A DNA stretch of 60,000 nucleotides from Takakia lepidozioides (taxonomy: Eukaryota > Streptophyta > Takakiopsida > Takakiales > Takakiaceae). The notes beneath the pieces were generated by a model that saw only the letters and a program-made list of their open reading frames with translations, had not been told where the DNA came from and did not search any database. Below are positions 43,566 through 54,126 of the stretch, piece by piece; the first letter of the stretch is position 1, and the number at the start of each line of letters is the position of its first letter. A program made the translations under genes and the position numbers. The stretch covers positions 7,442,001 to 7,502,000 of the forward strand of contig CM060733.1 of NCBI GenBank assembly GCA_030704615.1. Direction: 5' to 3'.

Positions 43566-46500
43566 TCACACAATGTCCACCTCCTGTGCTATGTCATCTA
43601 CAAAGATTCTGGCCCCAACACCACGTGTTCTACGAAGGCCATCGCAAGGTGGACTCTGAGTGCCATGAACGGACATGCTTGCTGCGAGTGCCTCCGCATA
43701 GACAGGTAGCACACAAGACCGAGGAGGACTGAAAACAAGTCCAAATAGGTGTGATAGCCCAGGAGGGCAAGTGGAAGCACGCGGACTCCTACACATGTCC
43801 ACAAAATTCCATTTTTAACACAATGATGCAATGCACAAGTCCAACGAAGAGGATGTCTCCCATTTGCACTTTGCCTCAAGAACAGCGATTCTCGATAATG
43901 AAACAACAATGCAAGCATGCACAGGTTCAACTTACTCACAGGCAAAGTCGGAGTCCAGCTCCTTGTCAGAAGTCTCCTCTGTACCAGTATCAGCGGGACG
44001 GGGCTTCGGAAGGACCTGAGAAGTGTGTCCACCCAAACCCATCAGGAGGTTCTTGTAAATCTCAGCATCCCCTTCAATCCCAAAGACATGTCGCGCACTG
44101 GCCTTGCAAGCGTGGTACGAAGCACCTGCAGTGGAATAGAATGAAGTAAGCAGACATTGAAGACACATTCGGAACGGTGGAAAGTGCTGAAAGTGCAAGC
44201 TCAATCAAACCTCATGAAATGTGAATGTTGAAGGGACGAACCTGTGCCCATCGACAAATCCAGAACTCTGGCGTCTGTGTAGGTGCAGCACTCCACAATC
44301 GTTTGAATGAAAGCCGGGCTCCTCTCCCTCGCCCCTCTCCAAGGAACCCCATTCCCCCTTCGCAAGCACACGTTGCTGTCGACGTAGTTGTGATGCATGT
44401 CATCCGTGGGAGGATCTGTCCTGTCATCTATGAACTTGCCCCCGTGAGTGATGGCAAACTCCGTTATGCCGGCCGGAGTCGTTGGTGGATGCACCCGGAC
44501 GAGACAAACAGCTTCAAACAGACGAGTCTGCGAACATGACATCCAGAAGGAACTAAGAACCAAAATAAAATCGGGCCCCTACATATGAGTTTGAGCGACC
44601 TACACAACACAATCCCAGAACAAAAAAGAAGAGGAAGAAGAAGGGAAACTCACCATCTCTCCCGGACGATCCCCCTTCGTAAGGTACATGCTGTTCACAC
44701 AATTCCATGTCTTCAGGACTCTCATGCCCGAGGCTTTCAAATAGCTGGCAAGGGCACGGCGACACCGAACATCGATGGACTGGATGAGAACCAAAACACC
44801 TGCATCGGAAAGGAAGAAGTTGCAAGAGGAAAAAACCCACCGCCAGTAGCGCTCATCAAATGCATTCCAACCCGGACAAGCACCCGATGGTGGGATATCC
44901 GGGACTGCCAACCCATCAGGGATGTCCAAGATGATGAGTTCCGCTGCATATGGCTTCTCCTTCCCGTTCACCCACGATTTGGTCATTTTAGCCTGCAAAC
45001 AAAAATACAATGGAATTCTGACAAGTTTATAAACGATCCATGCCCACAGCAGACAAAGAGAGCAGAAGCCACAGAACCCAAAGAGAACACGCACCGTGCT
45101 GAGGAACTCGACAATCCTCTCCCACACTGGTGATGGCTCGCCCTTGTAATCAGATTTCTTCGACTCCATCATGGCAAGGAACCCGACGTTGGCAATCTCC
45201 AACCTGGTTGGACGAATGACCCTCGTGGGATGTTCCACTGCATGGTACGGGTCCTTGGGATCAACCACACCCTTGTTTTTTCTCCCGGATCCCCTACCAT
45301 GCGGTGGAGTCTGCTGGACATGCTCCACAGGGCCAATAGCTGCAACACTTCCCTGCCCTTGTGCCACCTTCCCTCTACCCCTTCCCGTCCCCACAACACC
45401 AGCAACATCTTTTCCCTTTGCCTTTCTTCCTCTACCCGGGGTATCCTGAGCGGGAGGCTCCTTCTCTGCAAGAGTCCTCAGATTACGCTCATGAATGTCG
45501 AGGTCCGCTGCTGCGGCAGTGGCTGCAATACGGTCATTCTCTCTCCTCAAAGACAACTCTACAGCTGGGGTCTCTGAAGGAGGGCAATCCAAATACCAAC
45601 CACAAGAAGAAAGATGGTCCGGACCCCAGTCATGCAAGATCCCAGCAGTGAACATGGTCTGGTTGCCAGCAGGGACAAGCCAAAGGTCCACGAAATCTGG
45701 ATGTTTGTCCAAGCAATTCTCTTCCAGGAGAACAAACTTAATGTACTTGCACGAACAGACACAGCCTCATTATCCAATGCACATATTGTGTCCCAGCTTT
45801 TTCAACACACCAGGAAGACCCCCTTAATAAGTATGCCACACAACACATTGCAACCACAACACAAGCAAAGAGTGCAAGGGTGTGCACCTGTAAAGGCATC
45901 GTTTCCAGGCTTCCTCTCCTTTTTCCTGCTGGTCAAGCTCATTTGTTCGACTGATGCCACCCTCCTTGCTGAACTCTCTAAAGAAACCAGAGTGCCACAC
46001 TGTGGCTCTCCATTTCCTCATGTATGCTTCGAAGGAGACCTTCGGAGCTGTCATAGTGATGCCATAGTCAGCCAGCTGAGTATGCAGAACCGATCGGGCC
46101 CTTTCTTCCAACTGCAAAAAAATTGAAATGGAAGAATGAACCCAAAAACAGTCACAGCGAATGTAAGAGGCAATGGGAAGAGAAGGACAGGAAAAGAGAA
46201 AAGAAAGTGAGATACGAGAGGACATCACACCTGGCTCCAGTAAGTGGCTTTGTGAAGTCAGTTGTCCAGCACATTGTCACTGACAGGAACGACACGCTGG
46301 GTCTTCTTCTCCTTCTCTGGCCTTGGGAACATGTGGGTATCCCTAACTGTGGGATCGGAGTTCCATATCTGCAGCCACTTCACCTTCTGTTCAGAAGACA
46401 CGACGGCGGTAGACAACCTGTGCAACTTCTCCTGGGCCATCTCCGGCTTGCCTGGCTTGTTATAATGGTTTTTTTATCTCCAGCAGAAACTGCGGCCCGA

Positions 46501-47668
46501 ATGATGGGTCGGCCATTCTCAACTGCTTCACAAAAGCACTCATTATTGTCCTTCTTGTAGCGTTCATCTCCTTCTGGATGTGACTTTCAACTCCCTTTGC
46601 TGTCCTTCTCTCCTCAGGGGTAGAGCTGTAGTATTCCAGTTTGCCACGCTCCCCTGCATCTGCAATGTCTTGCTGCAAGGGAATGCAAGAGAGTTGCATC
46701 AATCCAAGGTCAAGGGAGACAGAGAGAAACAAACATGTGGAAGCAGGAATATGGAAAGGCCAGATGAAGGAAGATGTATCTCACCGTATACATGTACTCC
46801 ATGAAAGCCTCACGGGTCAACGAGTACCATGTTTCCGAAGTCTTGGAGCTTTCGCATTTCTTATACATCTCTGCCGAAAGGATGGTCTTGAAGTTGGTCA
46901 AGGGCATCTGCCCGATCCTTTGTATCCTATACAGTGTGTGAACCAGACTCGTTTTGACATGCGATGTCTCCGTCCCTCTGCAGAATGATATCTGAATTTC
47001 AGAATGTAATTCAAGGACTTCAATCAAGGAAGAACGGAACCAGAAGTGCAACGTGTACAATGAGAAACCAACCTGTTCACATCATTCATTGCCGTCAGAA
47101 GACCCATCATGTTGTCGTCACAATCAAGCACCATCGATCGAACAGAGTAATGCCACTCTTCCTCCTGTGAGTGCAGCCTCCCAATGACAGCCATCCATGC
47201 AAGCAACCGGTGGTTGCCATCCCAAACGTGAAACATCTTCCCCGAGAATACCTGGGTGGAAGGTTTTCTGGAGAGAAGAAGTTCGAAGGATTCGTTCACC
47301 TGTCTCCAAATGGGGTCCCAGGAGTCGACGATTGACTCATCAACAAGGAGCTCGTTACCTCTTGAATCCCTAGTAGAAACGTAAAAGACCGCGGATCCAT
47401 CCAAATACCCATGAACAAACTCGGCCTCCAGCTTGAGAATGTCTTTGACAAGGGGTGGACGAACGACGGGCATGGAAACCAACCTACACAGGGGAATCTT
47501 CAACCTCCCACCAGGAGCAAGCATACTTTGAACCACAAGCTGAGAGTTCACCTTTTGACCCCCCAGCATCTCAGCGGCTTTGCTTTCATAAAACTCATCG
47601 TCAACATCATCTTTGGTCTCCTTCCCCTGACCCTGAGGGACCTCATCCGCCACACTTTGCATTTTCCC
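43566..47668 (-). pseudogene. ParB-MTase gene, MULE-C (exons 2-10)
   Basis: Exons on minus: 47668-47073, 46977-46785, 46672-46231, 46111-45888, 45746-45095, 44992-44654, 44527-44242, 44125-43936 and a last exon from about 43780 to the stop at 43566. Lengths of exons 3, 6, 7, 8 and 9 (193, 652, 339, 286, 190) equal those of MULE-B exactly. ParB-like block: RLVSMPVVRPPL, MFHVWDGNHRLLAWMA. Methyltransferase block: AAELIILDIPDGLAVPD, WVFSSCNFFLSDAGVLVLIQ, and motif I ARVLDLSMGTGASYHACKA with GIEGD, closer to canonical than in MULE-B. Lesions: a 7-T run near 46469 shifts the frame, TGG became TGA near 46257, and the exon 6 acceptor reads CAA instead of CAG. Exon 1 is missing; the satellite lies where intron 1 should be. 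The C-terminal VFSPPRSCVLPVYAEAL matches MULE-B. Confidence 0.85.
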
Positions 47669-47905
47669 CTGCAAGGTTGTTCACTCAAATTCTTATAAGA
47701 GAGGAATGAAACGTCGACCGATGCATGAAAAAGTGGGATAAAAAGGGAAGTGTTCTTTGAGCTGCCAGATAAGTGTTCATTGATCCTCACGGACATGCAC
47801 TATGTTCCCGATTTACACAGGGAAAGAACATTGAAAAGTTCTGCTCAAATATCTGCCCATGAGGGCCGAAAGTTGCGCCCTTCCATATTCATATGTTCTG
47901 CCTAC

Positions 47906-50900
47906 ACAGTGTGCGGTTCCGCAGACTGTTTGAGCTGACAGTGAAGGGTTCATTTTATACTCAAAAATGTGCCCATGAAGTCCAAATTTTGCACCCAGAA
48001 ACATTGAAATGCTCAGCTCAAACAGTGTGCGTTGCCGCACACTGTCTGGGCTGGCAGTGAAGGGTTCATTTCACCCTCACACGGGTGCCCATGAAGTCCA
48101 AATTTTGCACCCAGAAACATTGAAATGCTCAGCTCAAACAGTGTGCGTTGCCGCACACTGTCTGAGCTGGCAGTGAAGGGTTCATTTCACACTCACACAG
48201 GTGCCCCTGAAGTCCAATTTTTGCATCCAGAAACATTGAAATGCTCAGCTCAAACAGTGTGCGTTGCCGCACACTGTCCGAGCTGGCAGTGAAGGGTTCA
48301 TTTCACACTCACACAGGTGCCCCTGAAGTCCAATTTTTGCATCCAGAAACATTGAAATGCTCAGCTCAAACAGTGTGCGTTGCCGCACACTGTCTGAGCT
48401 GGCAGTGAAGGGTTCATTTCACACTCACACAGGTGCCCCTGAAGTCCAATTTTTGCATCCAGAAACATTGAAATGCTCAGCTCAAACAGTGTGCGTTGCC
48501 GCACACTGTCTGAGCTGGCAGTGAAGGGTTCTTTTCACACTCACACAGGTGCCCCTGAAGTCCAAATATTTCATCCAGAAACATTGAAATGCTCAGCTCA
48601 AACAGTGTGCGTTGCCGCACACTGTCTGAGCTGGCAGTGAAGGGTTCATTTCACACTCACACAGGTGCCCCTGAAGTCCAAATTTTGCACCCAGAAACAT
48701 TGAAATGCTCAGCTCAAACAGTGTGCGTTGCCGCACACTGTCTGGGCTGGCAGTGAAGGGTTCTTTTCACACTCACACAGGTGCCCCTGAAGTCCAAATA
48801 TTTCACCCAGAAACATTGAAATGCTCAGCTCAAACAGTGTGCGTTGCCGCACACTGTCTGAGCTGGCAGTGAAGGGTTCATTGCACACTCACACAGGTGC
48901 CCCTGAAGTCCAATTTTTGCACCCAGAAACATTGAAATGCTCAGCTCAAACAGTGTGCGTTGCCGCACACTGTCTGGGCTGGCAGTGAAGGGTTCTTTTC
49001 ACACTCACACAGGTGCCCCTGAAGTCCAAATATTTCACCCAGAAACATTGAAATGCTCAGCTCAAACAGTGTGCGTTGCCGCACACTGTCTGAGCTGGCA
49101 GTGAAGGGTTCATTTCACACTCACACAGGTGCCCCTGAAGTCCAAATATTTCACCCAGAAACATTGAAATGCTCAGCTCAAACAGTGTGCGTTGCCGCAC
49201 ACTGTCTGAGCTGGCAGTGAAGGGTTCTTTTCACACTCACACAGGTGCCCCTGAAGTCCAAATTTTGCATCCAGAAACATTGAAATGCTCAGCTCAAACA
49301 GTGTGCGTTGCCGCACACTGTCTGAGCTGGCAGTGAAGGGTTCATTTCACACTCACACAGGTGCCCCTGAAGTCCAAATTTTGCACCCAGAAACATTGAA
49401 ATGCTCAGCTCAAACAGTGTGCGTTGCCGCACACTGTCTGGGCTGGCAGTGAAGGGTTCTTTTCACACTCACACAGGTGCCCCTGAAGTCCAAATTTTGC
49501 ACCCAGAAACATTGAAATGCTCAGCTCAAACAGTGTGCGTTGCCGCACACTGTCTGGGCTGGCAGTGAAGGGTTCTTTTCACACTCACACAGGTGCCCCT
49601 GAAGTCCAAATTTTGCACCCAGAAACATTGAAATGCTCAGCTCAAACAGTGTGCGTTGCCGCACACTGTCTGGGCTGGCAGTGAAGGGTTCTTTTCACAC
49701 TCACACAGGTGCCCCTGAAGTCCAAATATTTCACCCAGAAACATTGAAATGCTCAGCTCAAACAGTGTGCGTTGCCGCACACTGTCTGAGCTGGCAGTGA
49801 AGGGTTCATTTCACACTCACACAGGTGCCTCTGAAGTCCAATTTTTGCACCCAGAAACATTGAAATGCTCAGCTCAAACAGTGTGCGTTGCCGCACACTG
49901 TCTGGGCTGGCAGTGAAGGGTTCTTTTCACACTCACACAGGTGCCCCTGAAGTCCAAATATTTCACCCAGAAACATTGAAATGCTCAGCTCAAACAGTGT
50001 GCGTTGCCGCACACTGTATGAGCTGGCAGTGAAGGGTTCTTTTCACACTCACACAGGTGCCCCTGAAGTCCAAATATTTCACCCAGAAACATTGAAATGC
50101 TCAGCTCAAACGGTGTGCGTTGCCGCACACTGTCTGAGCTGGCAGTGAAGGGTTCATTTCACACTCACACAGGTGCCCCTGAAGTCCAATTTTTGCACCC
50201 AGAAACATTGAAATGCTCAGCTCAAACAGTGTGCGTTGCCGCACACTGTCTGGGCTGGCAGTGAAGGGTTCTTTTCACACTCACACAGGTGCCCCTGAAG
50301 TCCAAATATTTCACCCAGAAACATTGAAATGCTCAGCTCAAATAGTGTGCGTTGCCGCACACTGTATGAGCTGGCAGTGAAGGGTTCTTTTCACACTCAC
50401 ACAGGTGCCCCTGAAGTCCAAATTTTGCATCCAGAAACATTGAAATGCTCAGCTCAAACAGTGTGCGTTGCCGCACACTGTCTGAGCTGGCAGTGAAGGG
50501 TTCATTTCACACTCACACAGGTGCCCCTGAAGTCCAAATTTTGCACCCAGAAACATTGAAATGCTCAGCTCAAACAGTGTGCGTTGCCGCACACTGTCTG
50601 GGCTGGCAGTGAAGGGTTCTTTTCACACTCACACAGGTGCCCCTGAAGTCCAAATATTTCACCCAGAAACATTGAAATGCTCAGCTCAAACAGTGTGCGT
50701 TGCCGCACACTGTCTGAGCTGGCAGTGAAGGGTTCATTTCACACTAACATAACAGACATCAAGACCAAATTTTGAACCCTAAAACATTGAAAAGGTCTGC
50801 TCAAACATTGTGCGTTGCCGCACGCTGTTTGAGCTGGTTTTGAAGGGTTCATTTCAACCTCAGATAACAGACAGCAAAGACCAAATTTTGCACCCAGAAA

Positions 50901-51060
50901 CACCGAAATGCCCAGCTCAAACAGTGTGCGTTGCCGCACACTGTCTGAGCTGGCAGTGAAGGGTTCTTTTCACACTCACACAGGTGCCCCTGAAGTCCAA
51001 ATTTTGCACCCATAAACATTGAAATGCTCAGCTCAAACAGTGTGCGTTGCCGCACACTGT
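47906..51060. repeat. 116-bp satellite, 28 units, each with a class-C 24-bp palindrome
   Basis: The palindrome (arm ACAGTGTG, core CGTTGCCG, arm CACACTGT) recurs every 116 bases from 47906 to 51037, giving 28 positions on one register. The first unit and those at about 50805 and 50921 are most diverged. Interior units differ mainly at GTCCAA(A/T)(A/T)TTT and at CATTTC/CTTTTC. Outside the palindrome each unit also carries CAGCTCAAAC and GAGCTGGCAGTGAAGGGTTC, extending an inverted repeat (AGCTCA ... TGAGCT) around it. It fills the place of intron 1 and the divergent spacer in MULE-C and ends abruptly at 51063 in transposase sequence. Confidence 0.97.
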
Positions 51061-51063
51061 CTG

Positions 51064-52922
51064 GTGTTTGGTTCTGGGGATCCTAAGGTCCCAATGGAAA
51101 ATAGGGAGCGCACATGCCTCTTCCATTGGAGTCAATCTCTGGCACGTCATACAAAGCGCTGCATTCGCCCTGACCTTCAGTTGGAGCATAGAAGGCTCTG
51201 TCTGAAGTACAAGAATGCCACCTCAATGGGAGAAGCAGAGAGCACTTACCAGGCAATCCGGGCTTGGTGGTTCTCCGCTGGTGCTGCTACAGGTATCCAC
51301 CTGAAGGAGTTGGAGGACTGGTTGGTTTTCTGGCACTTCAGGTACAGACAGTGGGGAGCTTTCATGACGACGGTAAGCCTCACAAGTTTTCCTTAAACAC
51401 AAATTGCACTTTGCATCGTGCCTGTTCATTTGGGGTTGTTCGATTGTCACTTGAATAACCTCTACCATTTCTTTTCCTTCCTCACATTTCCATGCAATGC
51501 CTCCTGCAGGACATGTCCTTGGAGGACTTGGCCGACATGCCATCGTGTAATTTGGCAGAGACTGTTCACAACGCCTGGATGCAACAGTCTACCAAAGCAG
51601 GTCGTGACTTGTATGTGGCCACTGCTGATGACATGGTGCGGGCACTTACACAACAAACCAGGTACCGCAATTTTCTGATGGGACGGGGTGGAGGGAAGGG
51701 CCCCGATTCGACTTTGTTGATGCTAAGGGCTGCGAGTAGGTCCGGAGACCCGTCAAAGATGGCCAGAGCTCTAAACAGGTGCACTGAAGGTTCCCCTCTG
51801 CAATCCAGGCTCCCCCATTTGGAAGGCGAGGAAAGATTTGGATCATGCAAAAGGAAATTAAACACTCTTCCAGGGTCAGATGGAGATTCCCATAGGCCAG
51901 ACAGGGTCAATTTCTCTGTGCCAAAGGTGTCTCCAGTGCAGACTAAGTCCTGTGCCGGCCCCTTCCCAGGTGGGTCCTCCTCCTGTGGAGCAGGTGCGGA
52001 ACATGCAAGCATAGCAGCGGAAATCCCATTGGAGGAGGTGGTGGCCATGGTGCAGGAATCTGATTGCATTGATAGTGACTGGCATATAGAACGCACCCCA
52101 CCAGGATCTAGAGTGGCTTGCATGGCAATTCGGACCCCCTCTTTCAAGAAATGCAAATCAAAAATATGCAAAGGCTCCAGGGGGACTCCAGCTCCAACAT
52201 TCACAGGGTTGTTCCGACCTTATCATAGTGGGGAGTCAAAAGAGCACAAGTTTTGGTTCTGCCCAGACGATATGGCACGATGCGTGAAGGGAACAGTTCG
52301 TCCTTCCGTGATAATGAAGCCCCCTCCCCCCGCAATTTGGCCTGTGCAAATTGGGACATCGCTGTCCTCAACCGAGATAAGCATGCTGGAGGAGGGAGGG
52401 TTTTGTCTTGCACGGTCCCGGGTGGTGCCCTTATGCACTGTCGGCACAGATGTGCCACATGCTCCGACAATGCCTCCACCCGGTGCCAACTCCCACCCAA
52501 CAAAAAGAGATGGAAAAACAGTGCGCCGTGTTGCTTCGGGTGCAGATCACGAATGCAAGATGGAATCGGCTAGAATTTTGCAGGCTACGGTGGCTCGTAT
52601 CACCGAAGTCCCTTCCCCGGGGTATGGACGGATTTACACAGTGCTGTCAATTGGCTCAGTTCTTCATGCCAAAGAATATCAAGTTACCATTGGGAATTTC
52701 CCATCGTGCACTTGTCCGGATTTTGTAACGATGCGTGAGGGCGCTCTCGGCATGAGAGGGAAGTGGGTCCCCTGCAAGCATCAATATTACATATACCTTG
52801 TAATTATGTGTTGCGACGGTAAGAGAGACCAATTCATTCACCAAGCCACACTAGGCTACGGAGAAGTCATCACCCTTCTGCAGCGGGACACCTCGCGTAG
52901 AGCTCCGCCAACTTCTCTTTGA
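51064..52922 (+). pseudogene. MULE transposase, C-terminal half, MULE-C (best preserved)
   Basis: Two exons, 51064-51372 and 51510-52922, with intron GTAAGC...CTGCAG. Exon one holds VFGSGDPKVP, the zinc/helix block RTCLFHWSQSLARHTKR, QAIRAWWFSAGAATG and WLVFWHFRYRQWG. Exon two starts DMSLEDLADMPSCNLAETVH and continues HLEGEERFGSCKRKLN, a Ser/Pro linker and KFWFCPDDMARCVKGTVRPS. Near the end it has a SWIM zinc finger CTCPDF, about 20 residues, WVPCKHQYYIY (CxC and CxH), closing LLQRDTSRRAPPTSL. The frame is open throughout. The part upstream of VFGSGDP (zinc N-terminus, first catalytic residues) is replaced by the satellite, so it cannot work alone. Confidence 0.85.
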
Positions 52923-53341
52923 ACACATACGAGCCATGCCCGCTTCCCATGCTGGTTTCCAGGTTGCCGTGTGAAGACTTTTCATTTTATGACAAACATA
53001 TACATTTCGTTCACTTGTGAGGGCAAATGCACTTGCGATTCATTGTAAGCGTCTCTCTGTGAATTGAAATAAACTGTGTCAATCATTCTGAGCTCAAATC
53101 TGACATGTTTACATATTCCTCTTTTTTGGCACGCATTGCAGACATGGTGCATGGTGGCCTCCTTTGTTTTGTCCACGGTAATAGGCCCTCTTCCTGCAAT
53201 CCTCGCCTATAGGACCTGCTTCTCCAGCAGATTCATGCCGCTCACGCTTCCCTGAAGCGTGAGCTCAGCTCACGCTTCAAAGCTTGAACGTGAGCTCAGC
53301 TCCCAGGCTCACGGGGCTGGGCTCACGCCGTAGCTACGCTG
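52923..53341. repeat. MULE-C 3' flank and right terminal repeats
   Basis: About 300 bases of untranslated sequence, then inverted and direct copies of CGTGAGCTCAGCTCACG-like blocks at 53236-53300 and the terminus (GGGCTCACGCCGTAGCTACGCTG) ending 53341. It pairs with 43147-43240. Confidence 0.8.
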
Positions 53342-53350
53342 CCAAAAGGC
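53342..53350. repeat. 9-bp target duplication of MULE-C (right copy)
   Basis: CCAAAAGGC, identical to 43138-43146, directly after the MULE-C terminus ending CGCTG. Confidence 0.95.
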
Positions 53351-53607
53351 TGCCGGCATGGGAGGCATCTCTTGGTTTGTCGGAGCTCTCAAGGATTCCT
53401 CGGGCTCCGACTCCTCGGATTCATCCCGCTCTTGGGCGGCCTCATTTTCGGAAACATGAATCGCTTCCTCAAACGGCCGCCTCGGTGACACGCCGCCCCC
53501 ATCGGGCTCACCGGGATCATCATCTTTTGGGCCGTTCCGCTTTCGCTTCGGCTTGCCCGACCCCATGATGAGGCCAATCCCAAGGACGATCGCGTACTGA
53601 AATCTAA

Positions 53608-53619
53608 GCTCTGATACCA
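53608..53619 (-). promoter_or_regulatory. gypsy-2 primer-binding site (initiator tRNA-Met)
   Basis: On minus, TGGTATCAGAGC lies two bases after the LTR end CGCGACA. This 12-mer is complementary to the 3' end of plant initiator tRNA-Met and primes minus-strand cDNA synthesis. Confidence 0.95.
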
Positions 53620-53621
53620 AA

Positions 53622-54126
53622 TGTCGCGCACCTCAATTCGGTAAGCTCCCCTTCAAGTCATAGTTACTCGCTTTGATGCGCGCGCCTGACTCCCAACCTG
53701 GCCGCCCGGGCCAACTTGGAGCTTCGGCTGCTCACCGGGACATAACGGTCCCCCTTCGCTTCCCTCTAAACCCTCCACCTATTTGGGACTAGGAGAATTC
53801 CCTTTGGTAGATGGTAGTCCGGAACAGTTCCCCACTCTTTGGTCGCTTTCCGGCTCGCTCACTTACTCACTAGTTTTTGGTCACCAACGGGCTTGCACCG
53901 TTCTCGGGGTTACTACTCCCTATATATACTTCTGTAGCTGTCCGCGGGGGTTTCATAACCAGCCATGCCATTTTATGGCGAACCACCACGAAAACCCTCG
54001 ACTCCCGGTGATGAGTCGCGGTGAGTCTTGGCCCACTCACCACGGCCCCTATGGACCGTGCTGAGTCCCAAGACTCCCCACGACTCCCACCACGAGGTCT
54101 CCGCCCCCATGGTGAGTCCTATGCCA
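53622..54126 (-). repeat. gypsy-2 5' LTR, first part (cut by inversion)
   Basis: 505 bases, about 99 percent identical to the 3' LTR (for example single changes near 53749, 53806, 53827). Homology stops at CCTATGCCA, where the 3' LTR continues CCCCCACTAAG. The missing 220 bases are found inverted at 58344-58564. Confidence 0.95.

Larger units (their letters stand above)
43147..53341. mobile_element. MULE-C (Mutator-like transposon with palindrome satellite)
   Basis: A 10.2-kb element bounded by exact 9-bp duplications. Termini of 21 nt: left GGGGGGTGCTATTCCGTGAGC (first half decayed), right inward CAGCGTAGCTACGGCGTGAGC. Layout relative to MULE-A/B is reversed: ParB-MTase on minus (43566-47668), palindrome satellite (47906-51060), transposase C-terminus on plus (51064-52922). 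The transposase N-terminus, its core, the divergent spacer and exon 1 of ParB-MTase are missing and the satellite stands in their place. Its proteins are clearly more divergent from A and B than those two are from each other. Confidence 0.93.
53342..53620 (-). pseudogene. gypsy-2 gag, N-terminal part
   Basis: The frame begins just after the primer-binding site. The likely start is MGSGKPKRKRNGPKDDDPG at about 53564. The segment is charged and disordered (ERDESEESEPEESLR) and ends MPPMPAAFW at the MULE-C insertion point. Capsid sequence continues at 43146 on the same strand. Confidence 0.9.

Noticed and set aside
50739-51055. Minus-strand ORFs of 66-68 codons in the satellite
   Set aside because: They are translations of the 116-bp repeat units that happen to stay open; repeated peptide strings such as MRQRTLFEL arise from each unit.
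47906-51060. CRISPR-like array
   Set aside because: Units are 116 bp with near-identical spacers, contain palindromes and sit inside a eukaryotic transposon; there are no unique spacers or cas genes. It is a satellite.
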